A stretch of 6,625 bases of DNA from an uncultured Allobaculum sp. (GCA_910579655.1 CAJTVE010000100.1:1-6625), one strand, 5' to 3'. Positions 1-5,774 are shown, counted from the stretch's first letter. Made by a program: numbers and translations. Notes: a model not told the origin generated them from the sequence alone.

Positions 1-9
1 TGAAAAGCA

Positions 10-52
10 AAATGGCCGGAAACGCGTTCTTTAAAGGTGTTTCCGGCCATTT
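10..52. terminator. Strong hairpin, probable (bidirectional) intrinsic terminator
   Basis: A perfect 14-bp stem pairs 10-23 with 39-52, and a G:T and a C:G pair can extend it inward. The arms contain GGCCGGAAAC and its complement. T-rich tracts follow on both strands: TTTG..GGTTTT on the forward strand, and ATTTTGCTTTT on the reverse strand, which is the better match. It most likely ends a forward gene lying left of the window; the window opens with TGA, which could be that gene's stop codon, though this cannot be shown here. No reverse-strand gene that would need it is visible. Confidence 0.6.
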
Positions 53-126
53 GTCGGTTTTGATGAATTGTTCAGGTTTAATTTATACATTTAAAGCATT
101 AATGCGAATTTCATACTGATCAAAAC

Positions 127-177
127 CCCTCCTTTGTGCAGAAATGAGGAGGGCCGCTCTCATCGAGGTGGAAGCGG
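127..177 (+). other. Tandem hairpins with a possible alternative pairing
   Basis: CCCTCCT (127-133) pairs with AGGAGGG (147-153), and directly after it CCGCT (154-158) pairs with AGCGG (173-177). A second copy of GGAGGG at 176-181 could compete for the CCCTCC arm. No T-run follows, so this is not a terminator. I do not recognise it as a known riboswitch class. Confidence 0.35.
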
Positions 178-352
178 AGGGTTAGTGCGAAGAGAAGAAA
201 TGAAGTTGAAATAAAGAAAGATAAAACGACTACGATTTGAGTCATCAAACAACTGGTCTGCTGATGAAAACTATAATAAACCAAAATCTGACCTAAGAAA
301 ATAAAGCGGTTACATAAAGATTGTATAAATTTCTTGAATTGTCTTTATTTAA

Positions 353-366
353 AGATGATTTCATCT
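353..366. promoter_or_regulatory. Perfect 14-bp palindrome, possible protein-binding site
   Basis: AGATGA-TT-TCATCT is a perfect 6-2-6 inverted repeat in the most AT-rich part of the left intergenic region. The form suits a dimeric regulator's operator. No clear promoter overlaps it; the nearest candidate pair, TTGTAT (321-326) and TTTATT (344-349) at 17 bp, is weak. It may be chance in AT-rich DNA. Confidence 0.25.
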
Positions 367-455
367 AAAATTGTTTTGAAAAAAATCAAAAGAAATTTTA
401 TTTGCCTGTGGGATTGAGGAATATGCCCATAAATCATACAGTTTTTTGGTACGCC

Positions 456-486
456 GCAGTCCCTGAACCAGCTTTACGGGGGCTGC
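456..486 (+). other. GC-rich hairpin
   Basis: Bases 456-465 pair with 477-486 in a 10-bp stem including wobble pairs, with an 11-nt loop. A T-run (441-448) precedes it and no T-run follows on either strand, so it is not an intrinsic terminator. Smaller hairpins follow directly: 502-508/513-519, then 524-534/547-557. Confidence 0.4.
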
Positions 487-523
487 ATAAAGATTTCAAA
501 AGGAAAGATTTGTCTTTCTGATA

Positions 524-557
524 AGCGGCCTCTTTTTCCGTTTTATAAGGGGCCGCT
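524..557. other. 11-bp hairpin with T-rich loop
   Basis: Bases 524-534 pair with 547-557 (AGCGGCC against GGCCGCT at the base, one wobble further in), leaving a pyrimidine-rich 12-nt loop. The T-rich stretch sits in the loop rather than after the stem, so termination is unlikely. It is the last of three closely spaced hairpins between 456 and 557. Confidence 0.4.
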
Positions 558-756
558 GAAATGGATTAAGATAAAGTTAATACTGCAATGGGCGATTCGG
601 ATCATGCAATAAGTACCATTTTTGATACGGAAAAATCCGGACTTGACAGCTTTGATCAACCTGGATGCTCTTTTGGATTTCTCGGGCCAGGATTGATCAG
701 ATGAGACCGTATATGTTAGGAAGGGATTGCAAAAGCCGTGAAAAACAGGGTCAGGT

Positions 757-784
757 TTGGAGTTGGCCGTGATCCCGCTATAAT
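757..784 (+). promoter_or_regulatory. Probable sigma-A promoter of the FemABX gene
   Basis: A perfect TATAAT lies at 779-784, with TTGGAG at 757-762 as a weak -35 (3 of 6 matches) and a 16-bp spacer. Transcription would start near 791, leaving a leader of about 20 nt with the AAGGAG ribosome binding site at 798-803. On this reading the hairpins further upstream are not part of this mRNA. Confidence 0.5.
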
Positions 785-810
785 AACTGCGACAGATAAG
801 GAGTTTGTTC

Positions 811-2037
811 ATGTCACACTTTGAATTTAAAACAGAAATTCCACAGGCGGAATTTGATGCGTTTGCGAGCAGTCATGCCCTGAGTAACCTGTTACAGAGC
901 TACAACTGGTCGAAAATCAAATCCAACTGGGGATCGATGCATACAGGCGTCTACCAGGATGGCAAGCTGGTGGGGACTGCCCTTGTTTTGATCAAACAGC
1001 TGCCAATGGGGTTCTCCATGTTTTACATCCCCCGCGGACCGATCATGGATTACACCAATTCTGAGCTGGTGAGCTTCTATTTCAGCGCCCTCAAAAAAGA
1101 AGGCCGCCGACATCATGCCTTGTTTATCAAGATGGACCCGGCCATTGAAATCGGAAAATATCCCTCCAGTGATCAAGAGCGCCCGCGCAATGGAAACGAG
1201 AAACTGGTTTCTTCCATTGAAGCGGCCGGGGCCATTCACCAGGGATTCGTTCTGGATCTTTCCCAGGCCATTCAGGCCAGATTTGCCTCGATTCTTGATA
1301 AACCGGAAGATATTCTCCAGGCAATGCCCAAGAAGACGCGTAAGCTGATCAAGGAAGCCGATAAGCGGCATCTTGAAATTATCAGCGGCCGGGATGAGCT
1401 GCTCGATGACTTTGCGGCGCTGGTTGGAATGACGGAATCCCGCAAGCATGTCAGCCTGCGCAACCGCGACTACTTTGCGCATCTGATTGATACCTATAAA
1501 GATGATTCCATCATCATGCTGGCGATGTGTGATCCAGGAAGGATTCTGGCCGAATGCCAGCAGAAACTGGCTGATCTCGAAAGCCAGATTGCTGCTCTGC
1601 CAGAAAACCAGAAGAAAAAGCGGTTTACGCTTGAAGAGCAGAAAGCCTCAGCTCAGAAGGATATTCATAATATTGAGGAAATTATCAATACTGTCGGTTC
1701 AGATCGACCCCGTCCAATTGCCGGGGTGCTGACCGTTAAATACGGAAGATCCTGCGAAATGCTGTATGCGGGCATGGATGATCGTTTCCGCCGCTTCATG
1801 CCGCAATACAAAACCTACGTTGAAAACTTCGCCTGGGCTTTTGAGAAAGGCTGTGAGGAGTTCAGCATGGGTGGCGTGGAAGGAAGTCTGGATGATGGGC
1901 TGACCCACTTCAAGGACAATTTTGCGCCAATGATTCACGAATATATCGGCGAATTTGACCTGCCTGTCTATGGCCTGCTCTATAAACCGGCCAAAGTTCT
2001 CTATGAAAAGAAGCGTGCCCAGTTAAAAGAAGCCTAG
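811..2037 (+). CDS. FemABX-family peptidoglycan bridge aminoacyltransferase (MurM/FemX-like)
   Basis: This is a 408-residue protein of the FemABX family, cytoplasmic enzymes that use aminoacyl-tRNA to add amino acids to the peptide side chain of lipid-linked peptidoglycan precursors. The start is ATG 811, with AAGGAG 7 nt upstream; a TTG at 805 in the same frame is too close to that site. Family landmarks visible are FYIPRGPIMDY (71-81), KKTRKLIKEA (174-183), YAGMDDRFRRF (319-329), FSMGGVEGSLDDGLTHFKDNF without its last residues (351-369 region) and the C-terminal LPVYGLLYKP (384-393). Residues about 243-295 are charged and heptad-like, fitting the two-helix coiled-coil arm inserted in this family's second acetyltransferase-like domain. 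Length fits full-length members (about 400-420). Which amino acid is added (Gly, Ala or Ser) and which bridge position cannot be read from the sequence, so no symbol is given. The gene appears monocistronic, with its own promoter and a 187-base gap after it. Confidence 0.9.
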   Translation: MSHFEFKTEIPQAEFDAFASSHALSNLLQSYNWSKIKSNWGSMHTGVYQDGKLVGTALVLIKQLPMGFSMFYIPRGPIMDYTNSELVSFYFSALKKEGRRHHALFIKMDPAIEIGKYPSSDQERPRNGNEKLVSSIEAAGAIHQGFVLDLSQAIQARFASILDKPEDILQAMPKKTRKLIKEADKRHLEIISGRDELLDDFAALVGMTESRKHVSLRNRDYFAHLIDTYKDDSIIMLAMCDPGRILAECQQKLADLESQIAALPENQKKKRFTLEEQKASAQKDIHNIEEIINTVGSDRPRPIAGVLTVKYGRSCEMLYAGMDDRFRRFMPQYKTYVENFAWAFEKGCEEFSMGGVEGSLDDGLTHFKDNFAPMIHEYIGEFDLPVYGLLYKPAKVLYEKKRAQLKEA

Positions 2038-2224
2038 ACACTCGCTCTTCGCCAAAATCAGGGCTGAAAGCGAAAACAGCGGACCGCAGGGAAATTCAGC
2101 CAGAAATGAGTCAGAAACAATCAGTCTGATTCGAACAAGATCAGAACATAGTCAATGACCCCACCCAAACTGCCTAGCAATTTGGAGGGGGGATCCTTGC
2201 CTAACAGGATGAAAGGGACAGAAG
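2038..2224 (+). other. Gap between FemABX gene and lipoprotein: hairpin and repeated TCAGAA motifs
   Basis: GGCTGAA (2062-2068) pairs with TTCAGCC (2095-2101) in a 7-bp stem without a T-run, so no clear terminator follows the FemABX gene. Bases 2119-2131 form an inverted repeat, AATCAG-T-CTGATT. TCTGAT (2125-2130) can also pair with ATCAGA (2140-2145), and TCAGAA occurs at 2111 and 2141. These could be an operator, but no confident -35/-10 pair is next to them. A G-rich tract at 2184-2192 resembles a Shine-Dalgarno but leads to no supported gene. A 5-bp hairpin (2193-2197/2206-2210) lies just before the real ribosome binding site. Confidence 0.3.
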
Positions 2225-2887
2225 ATGAGAAAACGAAAAGATCGAACCCGATGGGCCGTGCTTGGCCTGAGTGCCTGCCTGCTTTGCGGATGCCAGGCTG
2301 GGACAGGCGAGGCTTCTAAGAGCAGCTATTCAGGCCAGTCAAGCCAGACAACCGGATCCGTTGCTGCCTGTGCACCCGACGATTCAAAGTGCGAAACAAG
2401 CCAGACAACCGAAATGCCTTCAGAAAACGATCGAATTGAAGCGTATAACCAGATTGCTTCAGACTTTACAGAAATCAGCTTTGATGAGGCCATCTCGCTT
2501 TTTGAAAACGGAAAGAGCGGTCTGGTGTACTTTGGCTTTTCCCGTTGTCCGTGGTGTGAAGAAATCGTTCCCTTGTTAGACATGGCGGCCAAAGAGCAGG
2601 GGGTTGAGGTTTTGTATGTGAAAACCCGTGATGCCATGAAAGAGCGGCTGTATACCGATGAGCAGCGCGATCAGATTGCACCCTATATCGGAAAGTACCT
2701 TCAGGACAATGACGAAGGGGTGCCAACCCTGTATGTACCGTTGGTTCTTGCGATTCAAGATGGCAAGGTCGTCATGGGCCATCAGGGAACCGTTGAGGAT
2801 CATGATGCCCATGAAAGACTGATGACAGAAGACGAAAAGAAGAAGGTAGAAAACGCCATGGATGTTCTGGCTGCGACCATGAAGTAA
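2225..2887 (+). CDS. Thioredoxin-fold lipoprotein with CPWC motif (PedC/BrcD-like)
   Basis: This is a 220-residue predicted lipoprotein. AAAGGGA (2212-2218) lies 6 nt before the ATG. The N-terminus has a basic stretch (RKRKDRTR), a short hydrophobic core and a lipobox ending LCGC with Cys23 as the probable lipidated residue, so the protein should sit on the outer face of the membrane. A Ser/Thr/Gln-rich linker (24-65) contains two more cysteines, C49 and C56. The thioredoxin-like domain (about 80-220) has VYFGFSRCPWCEEIVP (101-116) with the redox pair C108/C111 and a cis-proline motif GVPTLYVP (165-172, P167). The domain resembles the thioredoxin-like 'bacteriocin transport accessory' proteins (PedC/BrcD), common in Gram-positives and often not linked to bacteriocins; no bacteriocin genes are visible nearby. 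A role in extracytoplasmic thiol-disulfide exchange is inferred. Terminators directly follow, so it appears transcribed alone. Confidence 0.85.
   Translation: MRKRKDRTRWAVLGLSACLLCGCQAGTGEASKSSYSGQSSQTTGSVAACAPDDSKCETSQTTEMPSENDRIEAYNQIASDFTEISFDEAISLFENGKSGLVYFGFSRCPWCEEIVPLLDMAAKEQGVEVLYVKTRDAMKERLYTDEQRDQIAPYIGKYLQDNDEGVPTLYVPLVLAIQDGKVVMGHQGTVEDHDAHERLMTEDEKKKVENAMDVLAATMK
2340..2411 (+). repeat. In-frame 15-bp direct repeat in the lipoprotein linker
   Basis: CAAGCCAGACAACCG occurs at 2340-2354 and again at 2397-2411, 57 bp apart and so in the same frame. It encodes S-Q-T-T twice (40-43 and 59-62) in the low-complexity linker between the lipid anchor and the thioredoxin domain. The two copies bracket the cysteines C49 and C56. 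Slippage or recombination between copies would remove 19 codons without shifting the frame, giving a possible length variant. Confidence 0.8.
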
Positions 2888-2911
2888 ACCATGCCAGAAA
2901 TGGCTGGTTTT
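2886..2911 (+). terminator. Hairpin at the lipoprotein stop codon, probable weak terminator
   Basis: AAACCA (2886-2891) pairs with TGGTTT (2905-2910), and GCCA (2893-2896) with TGGC (2901-2904), closed by a GAAA tetraloop; T2892 is a single bulge. The stem overlaps the TAA stop. The T-run is short (four Ts, partly inside the stem), so termination efficiency is doubtful. Confidence 0.45.
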
Positions 2912-2939
2912 ACCGCCTTGAATTTTCAAATCGGATACG

Positions 2940-2963
2940 AGGGATGAAAGTCCCTTTTATTTT
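2940..2963 (+). terminator. Second possible terminator after the lipoprotein gene
   Basis: AGGGA (2940-2944) pairs with TCCCT (2951-2955) around a 6-nt loop and is followed by TTTTATTTT. The stem is only 5-6 bp, but the T-rich tail is good. Together with the hairpin at 2886-2911 it may form a two-stage terminator separating the lipoprotein gene from the acetyltransferase. Confidence 0.5.
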
Positions 2964-3215
2964 AGGCGGGCTGCTGAATCTGCTGTTGGCAATTTGAAAT
3001 GAAAAGATGGGCAAGAAAGCCGTTCAAAGGTAAACTGAGATTGAAAAAGCGGCTCGAAATCGGGCCTGAAGCTTTAAAAATCCAAAAAGCCAGGCAGCAA
3101 TGGCCGCTTAAGCAAACGCGTTTCTTCAATATCTGAAGGATCTGAAGAAGCGCAGACCAAAGTGACGGTAGAAATATTTAGCCGAAGAGATTGCGAAGAT
3201 AAAGAGGAGAATCCT
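2964..3215 (+). other. Leader region of the acetyltransferase gene with switchable hairpin
   Basis: No gene is supported between the terminators and GTG 3216, and I find no convincing promoter. An 11-bp stem with one wobble joins 3118-3128 to 3143-3153 (GCGTTTCTTCA with TGAAGAAGCGC). Its left arm can instead pair with TGAAGGA (3134-3140), because ATCTGAAG is repeated at 3131-3138 and 3140-3147. A longer stem, AAGCGGCT near 3049 with GGCCGCTT near 3102, is also possible. The two exclusive folds recall an attenuator, but there is no T-run or ribosome-binding-site occlusion to complete one. Confidence 0.3.
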
Positions 3216-3794
3216 GTGACAGAACTTGAAAAAATGCATGCTGGTCTATTGTACGACGCCAACTATGACCCCCGACTGATTGAACTGCGAGCCCATTGTG
3301 CTGATCTTTGTATCGAATATTCCAATACACTTGTTACCGACCCCAGACGGTATGACCTTCTAAAACAACTGCTGGAGGTTGAAGAACTTCCTGAGGGGCT
3401 GGATATTCGTCCGCCATTTACAGCTGACTATGGCAATCTGATTCGTCTTGGCAAGCGGGTTTTTATCAACGCCAGTTGTTATTTGATGGATGGCGGGGGA
3501 ATTACCATTGGCAACGATGTTTACATTGGTCCATATTGCGGCTTTTACACCGCAAATCATCCCCTGAACTATACCCAGCGTAACCAGGGCCTGGAAATTG
3601 CGAAACCGATTGTGGTTGGCGATAACTGCTGGTTTGGGGCAAACGTATCTGTTATGCCAGGCGTAACGATTGGTTCGGGGTGTGTGATTGCAGCTGGCAG
3701 TGTGGTGACCAAAGATCTGCCGGACAATGCCCTGGCTGGGGGAGTCCCTGCCAAGGTTATCCGCTTCATTGATCAGAATGAACGTCAGGACTGA
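3216..3794 (+). CDS. Maltose/galactoside-type O-acetyltransferase (left-handed beta-helix)
   Basis: This is a 192-residue acetyl-CoA-dependent O-acetyltransferase of the maltose/galactoside acetyltransferase (Maa/LacA) group, trimeric cytoplasmic enzymes that acetylate a sugar hydroxyl. The start is GTG 3216, with GAGGAG 6 nt upstream; it gives the family N-terminus MTELEKMHAG..YDAN. The frame is open back to a GTG at 3162, but that lacks a ribosome binding site. Residues 1-60 form the N-terminal helical cap (YDANYDPRLIELR), and hexapeptide turns run from about 65 to 182 (ITIGNDVYIG, IVVGDNCWFG, VTIGSGCVIAAGSVVTKD). The catalytic histidine is H115 in TANHP (112-116), matching the position in LacA. 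Length is normal for the family. The true acceptor cannot be inferred, and no sugar-use genes adjoin it. The LysR-type regulator 158 bp downstream on the same strand could be cotranscribed, as no intrinsic terminator is visible between them. Confidence 0.9.
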   Translation: MTELEKMHAGLLYDANYDPRLIELRAHCADLCIEYSNTLVTDPRRYDLLKQLLEVEELPEGLDIRPPFTADYGNLIRLGKRVFINASCYLMDGGGITIGNDVYIGPYCGFYTANHPLNYTQRNQGLEIAKPIVVGDNCWFGANVSVMPGVTIGSGCVIAAGSVVTKDLPDNALAGGVPAKVIRFIDQNERQD

Positions 3795-3952
3795 GCCAGG
3801 ACAGAATTCGATTTACAGATTCATGGATTCTCACTGTGTGAAAGGGCTGTTCTGGCAAGCAAAGGCAAAATGTGTTCGAAGCAGGAAGAATGGAGCGGGA
3901 TCTGAGATAATTTATCCCTGAAAGTGACGCGATGAAAAAGGAGGCAGCCAAT
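3795..3952 (+). promoter_or_regulatory. Acetyltransferase-LysR gap: long-range stem and dyad element
   Basis: GCCAGGACAG (3795-3804) can pair with CTGTTCTGGC (3847-3856), a 10-bp stem with one wobble and a large loop; no T-run follows, so it is not a terminator. Nearer the regulator, GATAA-T-TTATC (3906-3916) is a dyad, and GGGAT (3897-3901) with ATCCC (3914-3918) gives a second, overlapping one. GATAAT (3906-3911) could serve as a -10, but no good -35 lies 16-18 bp upstream. LysR-type proteins often bind AT-rich dyads before their own gene, so an autoregulatory site is possible but weakly supported. Confidence 0.25.
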
Positions 3953-4894
3953 ATGTTGGAAGATAAAATTCTGTTGTTTCTGGAAACTGCAAGACGACAG
4001 TCATTAAACAGAGCCGCTGACGCCATGGGAATTGAGCAGGATGAGGCGGAAGAAATGATTCGTGCCCTCGAACGCAGGCTCAATCTCAAGCTGTTCTCCG
4101 AATTTCAGGGTAAAAAGCGGCTGACCCGGCTCGGCGAGAAATTCTATCATGGCTGTAATCGTCTTGAAGAAATGGCCAACGAACTGCTTGAAGAGATGGA
4201 TTACACCCCGGTTCCGCAGATTCAGATTGGCTTTACCGGCACCCGGGATAACCAGGGGATTATCGATCTGGTCAGCCAGTACAAAAGCCAGAATTCACAG
4301 GTGACGTTTACCTTTCGCAAGGAGGATATCCCTGGGCTGAAAAATGCTCTGGTTGGTGGGGATGTGGACATTGTCTTTGGTCTGCGTTCTGCCTTTGATG
4401 AGGACCCAGAGTTGAAGATGGTGGATCTGTTTGAGTATCCACTCTGCCTGATTGTGCCCAAGGATCATCCGTTCGAAAAGAAGAAAAAGATCGCAGTTGA
4501 AGATCTTCAAAATGAAAATATTGTTGTGCTCGACCGCCGGCAGGCGGTGACCTTCTTCGTGGATCCGTTGGTTGCCTGCGGCTTAAAAAGAGGCGGTGCT
4601 GCGTGGCAGTCAAAAGCCCGCAGTCTGGATGATCTGATTAAAACGGTTCGTCTGGCCAATGGCGTTGGTCTTGCGGTGAAAGAAAATCTGGACCATGATC
4701 GACTCAAAGATGAAAAGTTCACCCTGATTGATCTGAAGTTTCCATACGCAGCAATAGTGCGTGATCCGGAAGAAAGACCGGAGATTATAAATTTTGTAGA
4801 AGCAGCGGTGGAGTATTTTTTGCCGGAGGCCGCCAAAGAACGGGCTAAAAAAGCCGAAAAGAGAGCCAAAAAAGGTGGAAAGAGCAGCGAGTAA
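3953..4894 (+). CDS. LysR-type transcriptional regulator
   Basis: This is a 313-residue LysR-family regulator. The start is ATG 3953, with AAGGAGG 8 nt upstream; an in-frame ATG at 3932 lies before that site and would add only MKKEAAN. Residues 1-60 form the winged helix-turn-helix (ILLFLETARRQSLNRAADAM, then ALERRLNLKLF and LTRLGEKFY). Residues 62-85 form the linker helix, and from about 88 to 290 comes a periplasmic-binding-protein-like effector domain starting IQIGFTGT. LCLIVPKDHPF (165-174) and GVGLAVKENL (237-246) are typical effector-domain segments. The C-terminus (about 292-311) is an unusual Lys/Arg/Ala-rich tail that extends past the normal fold. The usual arrangement of a divergently transcribed target is absent; the acetyltransferase upstream on the same strand is the nearest candidate partner. 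The effector is unknown. Confidence 0.88.
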   Translation: MLEDKILLFLETARRQSLNRAADAMGIEQDEAEEMIRALERRLNLKLFSEFQGKKRLTRLGEKFYHGCNRLEEMANELLEEMDYTPVPQIQIGFTGTRDNQGIIDLVSQYKSQNSQVTFTFRKEDIPGLKNALVGGDVDIVFGLRSAFDEDPELKMVDLFEYPLCLIVPKDHPFEKKKKIAVEDLQNENIVVLDRRQAVTFFVDPLVACGLKRGGAAWQSKARSLDDLIKTVRLANGVGLAVKENLDHDRLKDEKFTLIDLKFPYAAIVRDPEERPEIINFVEAAVEYFLPEAAKERAKKAEKRAKKGGKSSE

Positions 4895-4911
4895 AAATGC
4901 TGCTCTTTTTT
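4879..4911 (+). terminator. Intrinsic terminator of the LysR gene
   Basis: AAAGAGCAGC (4879-4888) pairs perfectly with GCTGCTCTTT (4899-4908) around a 10-nt loop, with a run of six Ts from 4906 to 4911. The stem overlaps the last codons and TAA stop of the LysR gene. This is the clearest intrinsic terminator of the forward block. Confidence 0.92.
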
Positions 4912-4921
4912 ATCGACCGAT

Positions 4922-4955
4922 AAAAATCCCTGCTGAAGGCAAATATCAGCAGGGA
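4922..4955 (-). terminator. Intrinsic terminator of the reverse-strand MarR/nitroreductase operon
   Basis: TCCCTGCTGA (4927-4936) and TCAGCAGGGA (4946-4955) form a perfect 10-bp stem with a 9-nt loop. Read on the reverse strand it is followed by TTTTTATCGG (the A-run 4922-4926), as expected for terminating transcription arriving from the right. It lies 162 bp beyond the nitroreductase stop and faces the LysR terminator only 15 bp away. Confidence 0.88.
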
Positions 4956-5043
4956 ACACAGAGGATTGAAAAATCTGCGGCTTAGAAGGTTCCAGTTCAC
5001 ACCTCTGGTTATTACAACAGGCGGCATGAACGGTGACTTTTCT

Positions 5044-5121
5044 TCAGAGTACCCATTGCGATACTTCCTTATACAGTGACTTGTCTGCTATCACTCCATA
5101 GAGCTGTCGACTTGATCTCAT
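5044..5121 (-). CDS. Small 25-codon ORF overlapping the nitroreductase stop, uncertain
   Basis: On the reverse strand an ATG at 5121 overlaps the nitroreductase stop as ATGA and opens a frame of 25 codons reading MRSSRQLYGVIADKSLYKEV then SQWVL. The four-base overlap is the usual arrangement for translational coupling, and the frame lies before the operon terminator, so it would be transcribed. The purine-rich GGAAAAGG inside the end of the nitroreductase gene is only a fair ribosome binding site. The composition looks like ordinary protein (YGVIADKSLYKEVSQWV), so it could be a real small protein or the remnant of a gene once downstream. I do not recognise the sequence, and chance is a serious alternative. 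Confidence 0.3.
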   Translation of the reverse strand: MRSSRQLYGVIADKSLYKEVSQWVL

Positions 5122-5771
5122 TTCCATTCAAAATTACCTTTTCCAGCCCCCAGCTCAAAATGGTATTTCACAAGTCCGGTATCCACTCCAGTAAAAATGC
5201 CGTTATCGCAGGAAATAGAAACCTTATTTCCTTTTCCTCGGATTGAAAATGCCTGTTTTGCGAGTGCTGTAGGGGCTAAAAGTGCTGCCTCTACACCATT
5301 TTTAAACCAGTCCGGAGCGTCACCTTCATAAGCACTGACATCAGATGCCTTTTTGGACTTATGAGGCACACCTTGTGTCTGACCAAAACCTACGGCAATG
5401 ATCCCTACCGGCGTTGCGCCCTCTGACTTCTTTTGAACTCCCTTGCGATTAAAGGTTCCGCCAACCCACCATGTATTCAAACCTAACGTCTGCGCATACA
5501 GCATCAGATCTGCACCGCAATACCCACAGAATTCATCAGCTCCTTTAGGACCTGCCATAATGAAAAAGTTATTCACTCCCTTAGCGAGGATCAGCTGAAT
5601 CACTCTCGGTATTGCGGTGTTGTTATTGGTTATAAGCTTAATGGATAGACCATAATGTTCATTATTCCATCTGACGCGTTCATTGAGCAACGACACGATA
5701 TCCTTTGGAATCGCCTGGTCCGTGTATTTTCTTACCGTGTGTCTTTCACGCATTGCCTGTTTCATGTCCAT
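5118..5771 (-). CDS. Nitroreductase-family flavoprotein (TM1586-like)
   Basis: This is a 217-residue protein resembling the putative TM1586-type nitroreductase group: FMN-dependent NAD(P)H oxidoreductases whose members can reduce quinones, nitroaromatics or flavins. The start is ATG 5771, with AGGAG (5781-5785 on the forward strand) 9 nt upstream; an ATG two codons later is less well spaced. Signature parts are RERHTVRKYTDQAIP (8-22), the phosphate-binding N-terminal motif; LMLYAQTLGLNTWWVGGTF (89-107); PVGIIAVGFG (121-130); EAALLAPTALAKQAFSI (161-177); and a C-terminal VDTGLVKYHFELGA (196-209). A CGYC motif (82-85) sits where relatives usually have no cysteine pair, to my recollection. The gene starts 3 nt after the MarR stop and its ribosome binding site lies within the MarR gene, so the two are cotranscribed and probably translationally coupled. 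The substrate is unknown. Confidence 0.85.
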   Translation of the reverse strand: MDMKQAMRERHTVRKYTDQAIPKDIVSLLNERVRWNNEHYGLSIKLITNNNTAIPRVIQLILAKGVNNFFIMAGPKGADEFCGYCGADLMLYAQTLGLNTWWVGGTFNRKGVQKKSEGATPVGIIAVGFGQTQGVPHKSKKASDVSAYEGDAPDWFKNGVEAALLAPTALAKQAFSIRGKGNKVSISCDNGIFTGVDTGLVKYHFELGAGKGNFEWK

Positions 5772-5774
5772 ACA

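Larger units (their letters stand above)
53..756. other. Long intergenic region without a supported gene
   Basis: About 700 bases lie between the edge terminator and the promoter of the first gene. Reading frames here are short and lack ribosome binding sites. The 89-codon reverse frame at 543-812 has no Shine-Dalgarno and runs into the start of the downstream gene, so it is not called. Bases 285-420 are markedly AT-rich and 430-560 carry compact GC-rich hairpins. An isolated TATAAT is at 272-277 without a matching -35, and an isolated TTGACA is at 643-648 followed at 17 bp by a poor -10 (TGCTCT). The contents are therefore mostly unexplained structure, possibly a non-coding RNA, a degraded gene or plain spacer. 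Confidence 0.5.

Noticed and set aside
441..486. T-box-like string (TTTTTTGGTACGCCGCAGTCCC)-like resemblance to the T-box GGTACCGCG...GTCCCT antiterminator
   Set aside because: The upstream AGGG partner, a Stem I and a terminator with T-run are all missing, and the FemABX promoter lies downstream, so it would not be in that mRNA.
543..812. 89-codon reverse-strand frame upstream of the FemABX gene
   Set aside because: No ribosome binding site, overlaps the start and promoter of a well-supported forward gene, and the translation shows no recognisable protein features.
892..1482. 196-codon reverse-strand frame inside the FemABX gene
   Set aside because: Antisense to a clear family member with conserved motifs; long antisense frames are common in GC-richer codon use, and there is no start signal.
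2184..2319. GGAGGGGGG followed by TTG 2197 as a start for a small gene
   Set aside because: The frame gives about 40 codons, is out of frame with the lipoprotein, and overlaps its signal sequence, which has its own good ribosome binding site.
3162..3215. Longer N-terminus of the acetyltransferase from GTG 3162
   Set aside because: No ribosome binding site there, while GTG 3216 has GAGGAG at 6 nt and yields the family-typical MTE.EKM start.
3795..3856. 10-bp stem after the acetyltransferase as a terminator
   Set aside because: The loop is about 40 nt and no T-run follows the right arm, so it does not meet the intrinsic terminator pattern.
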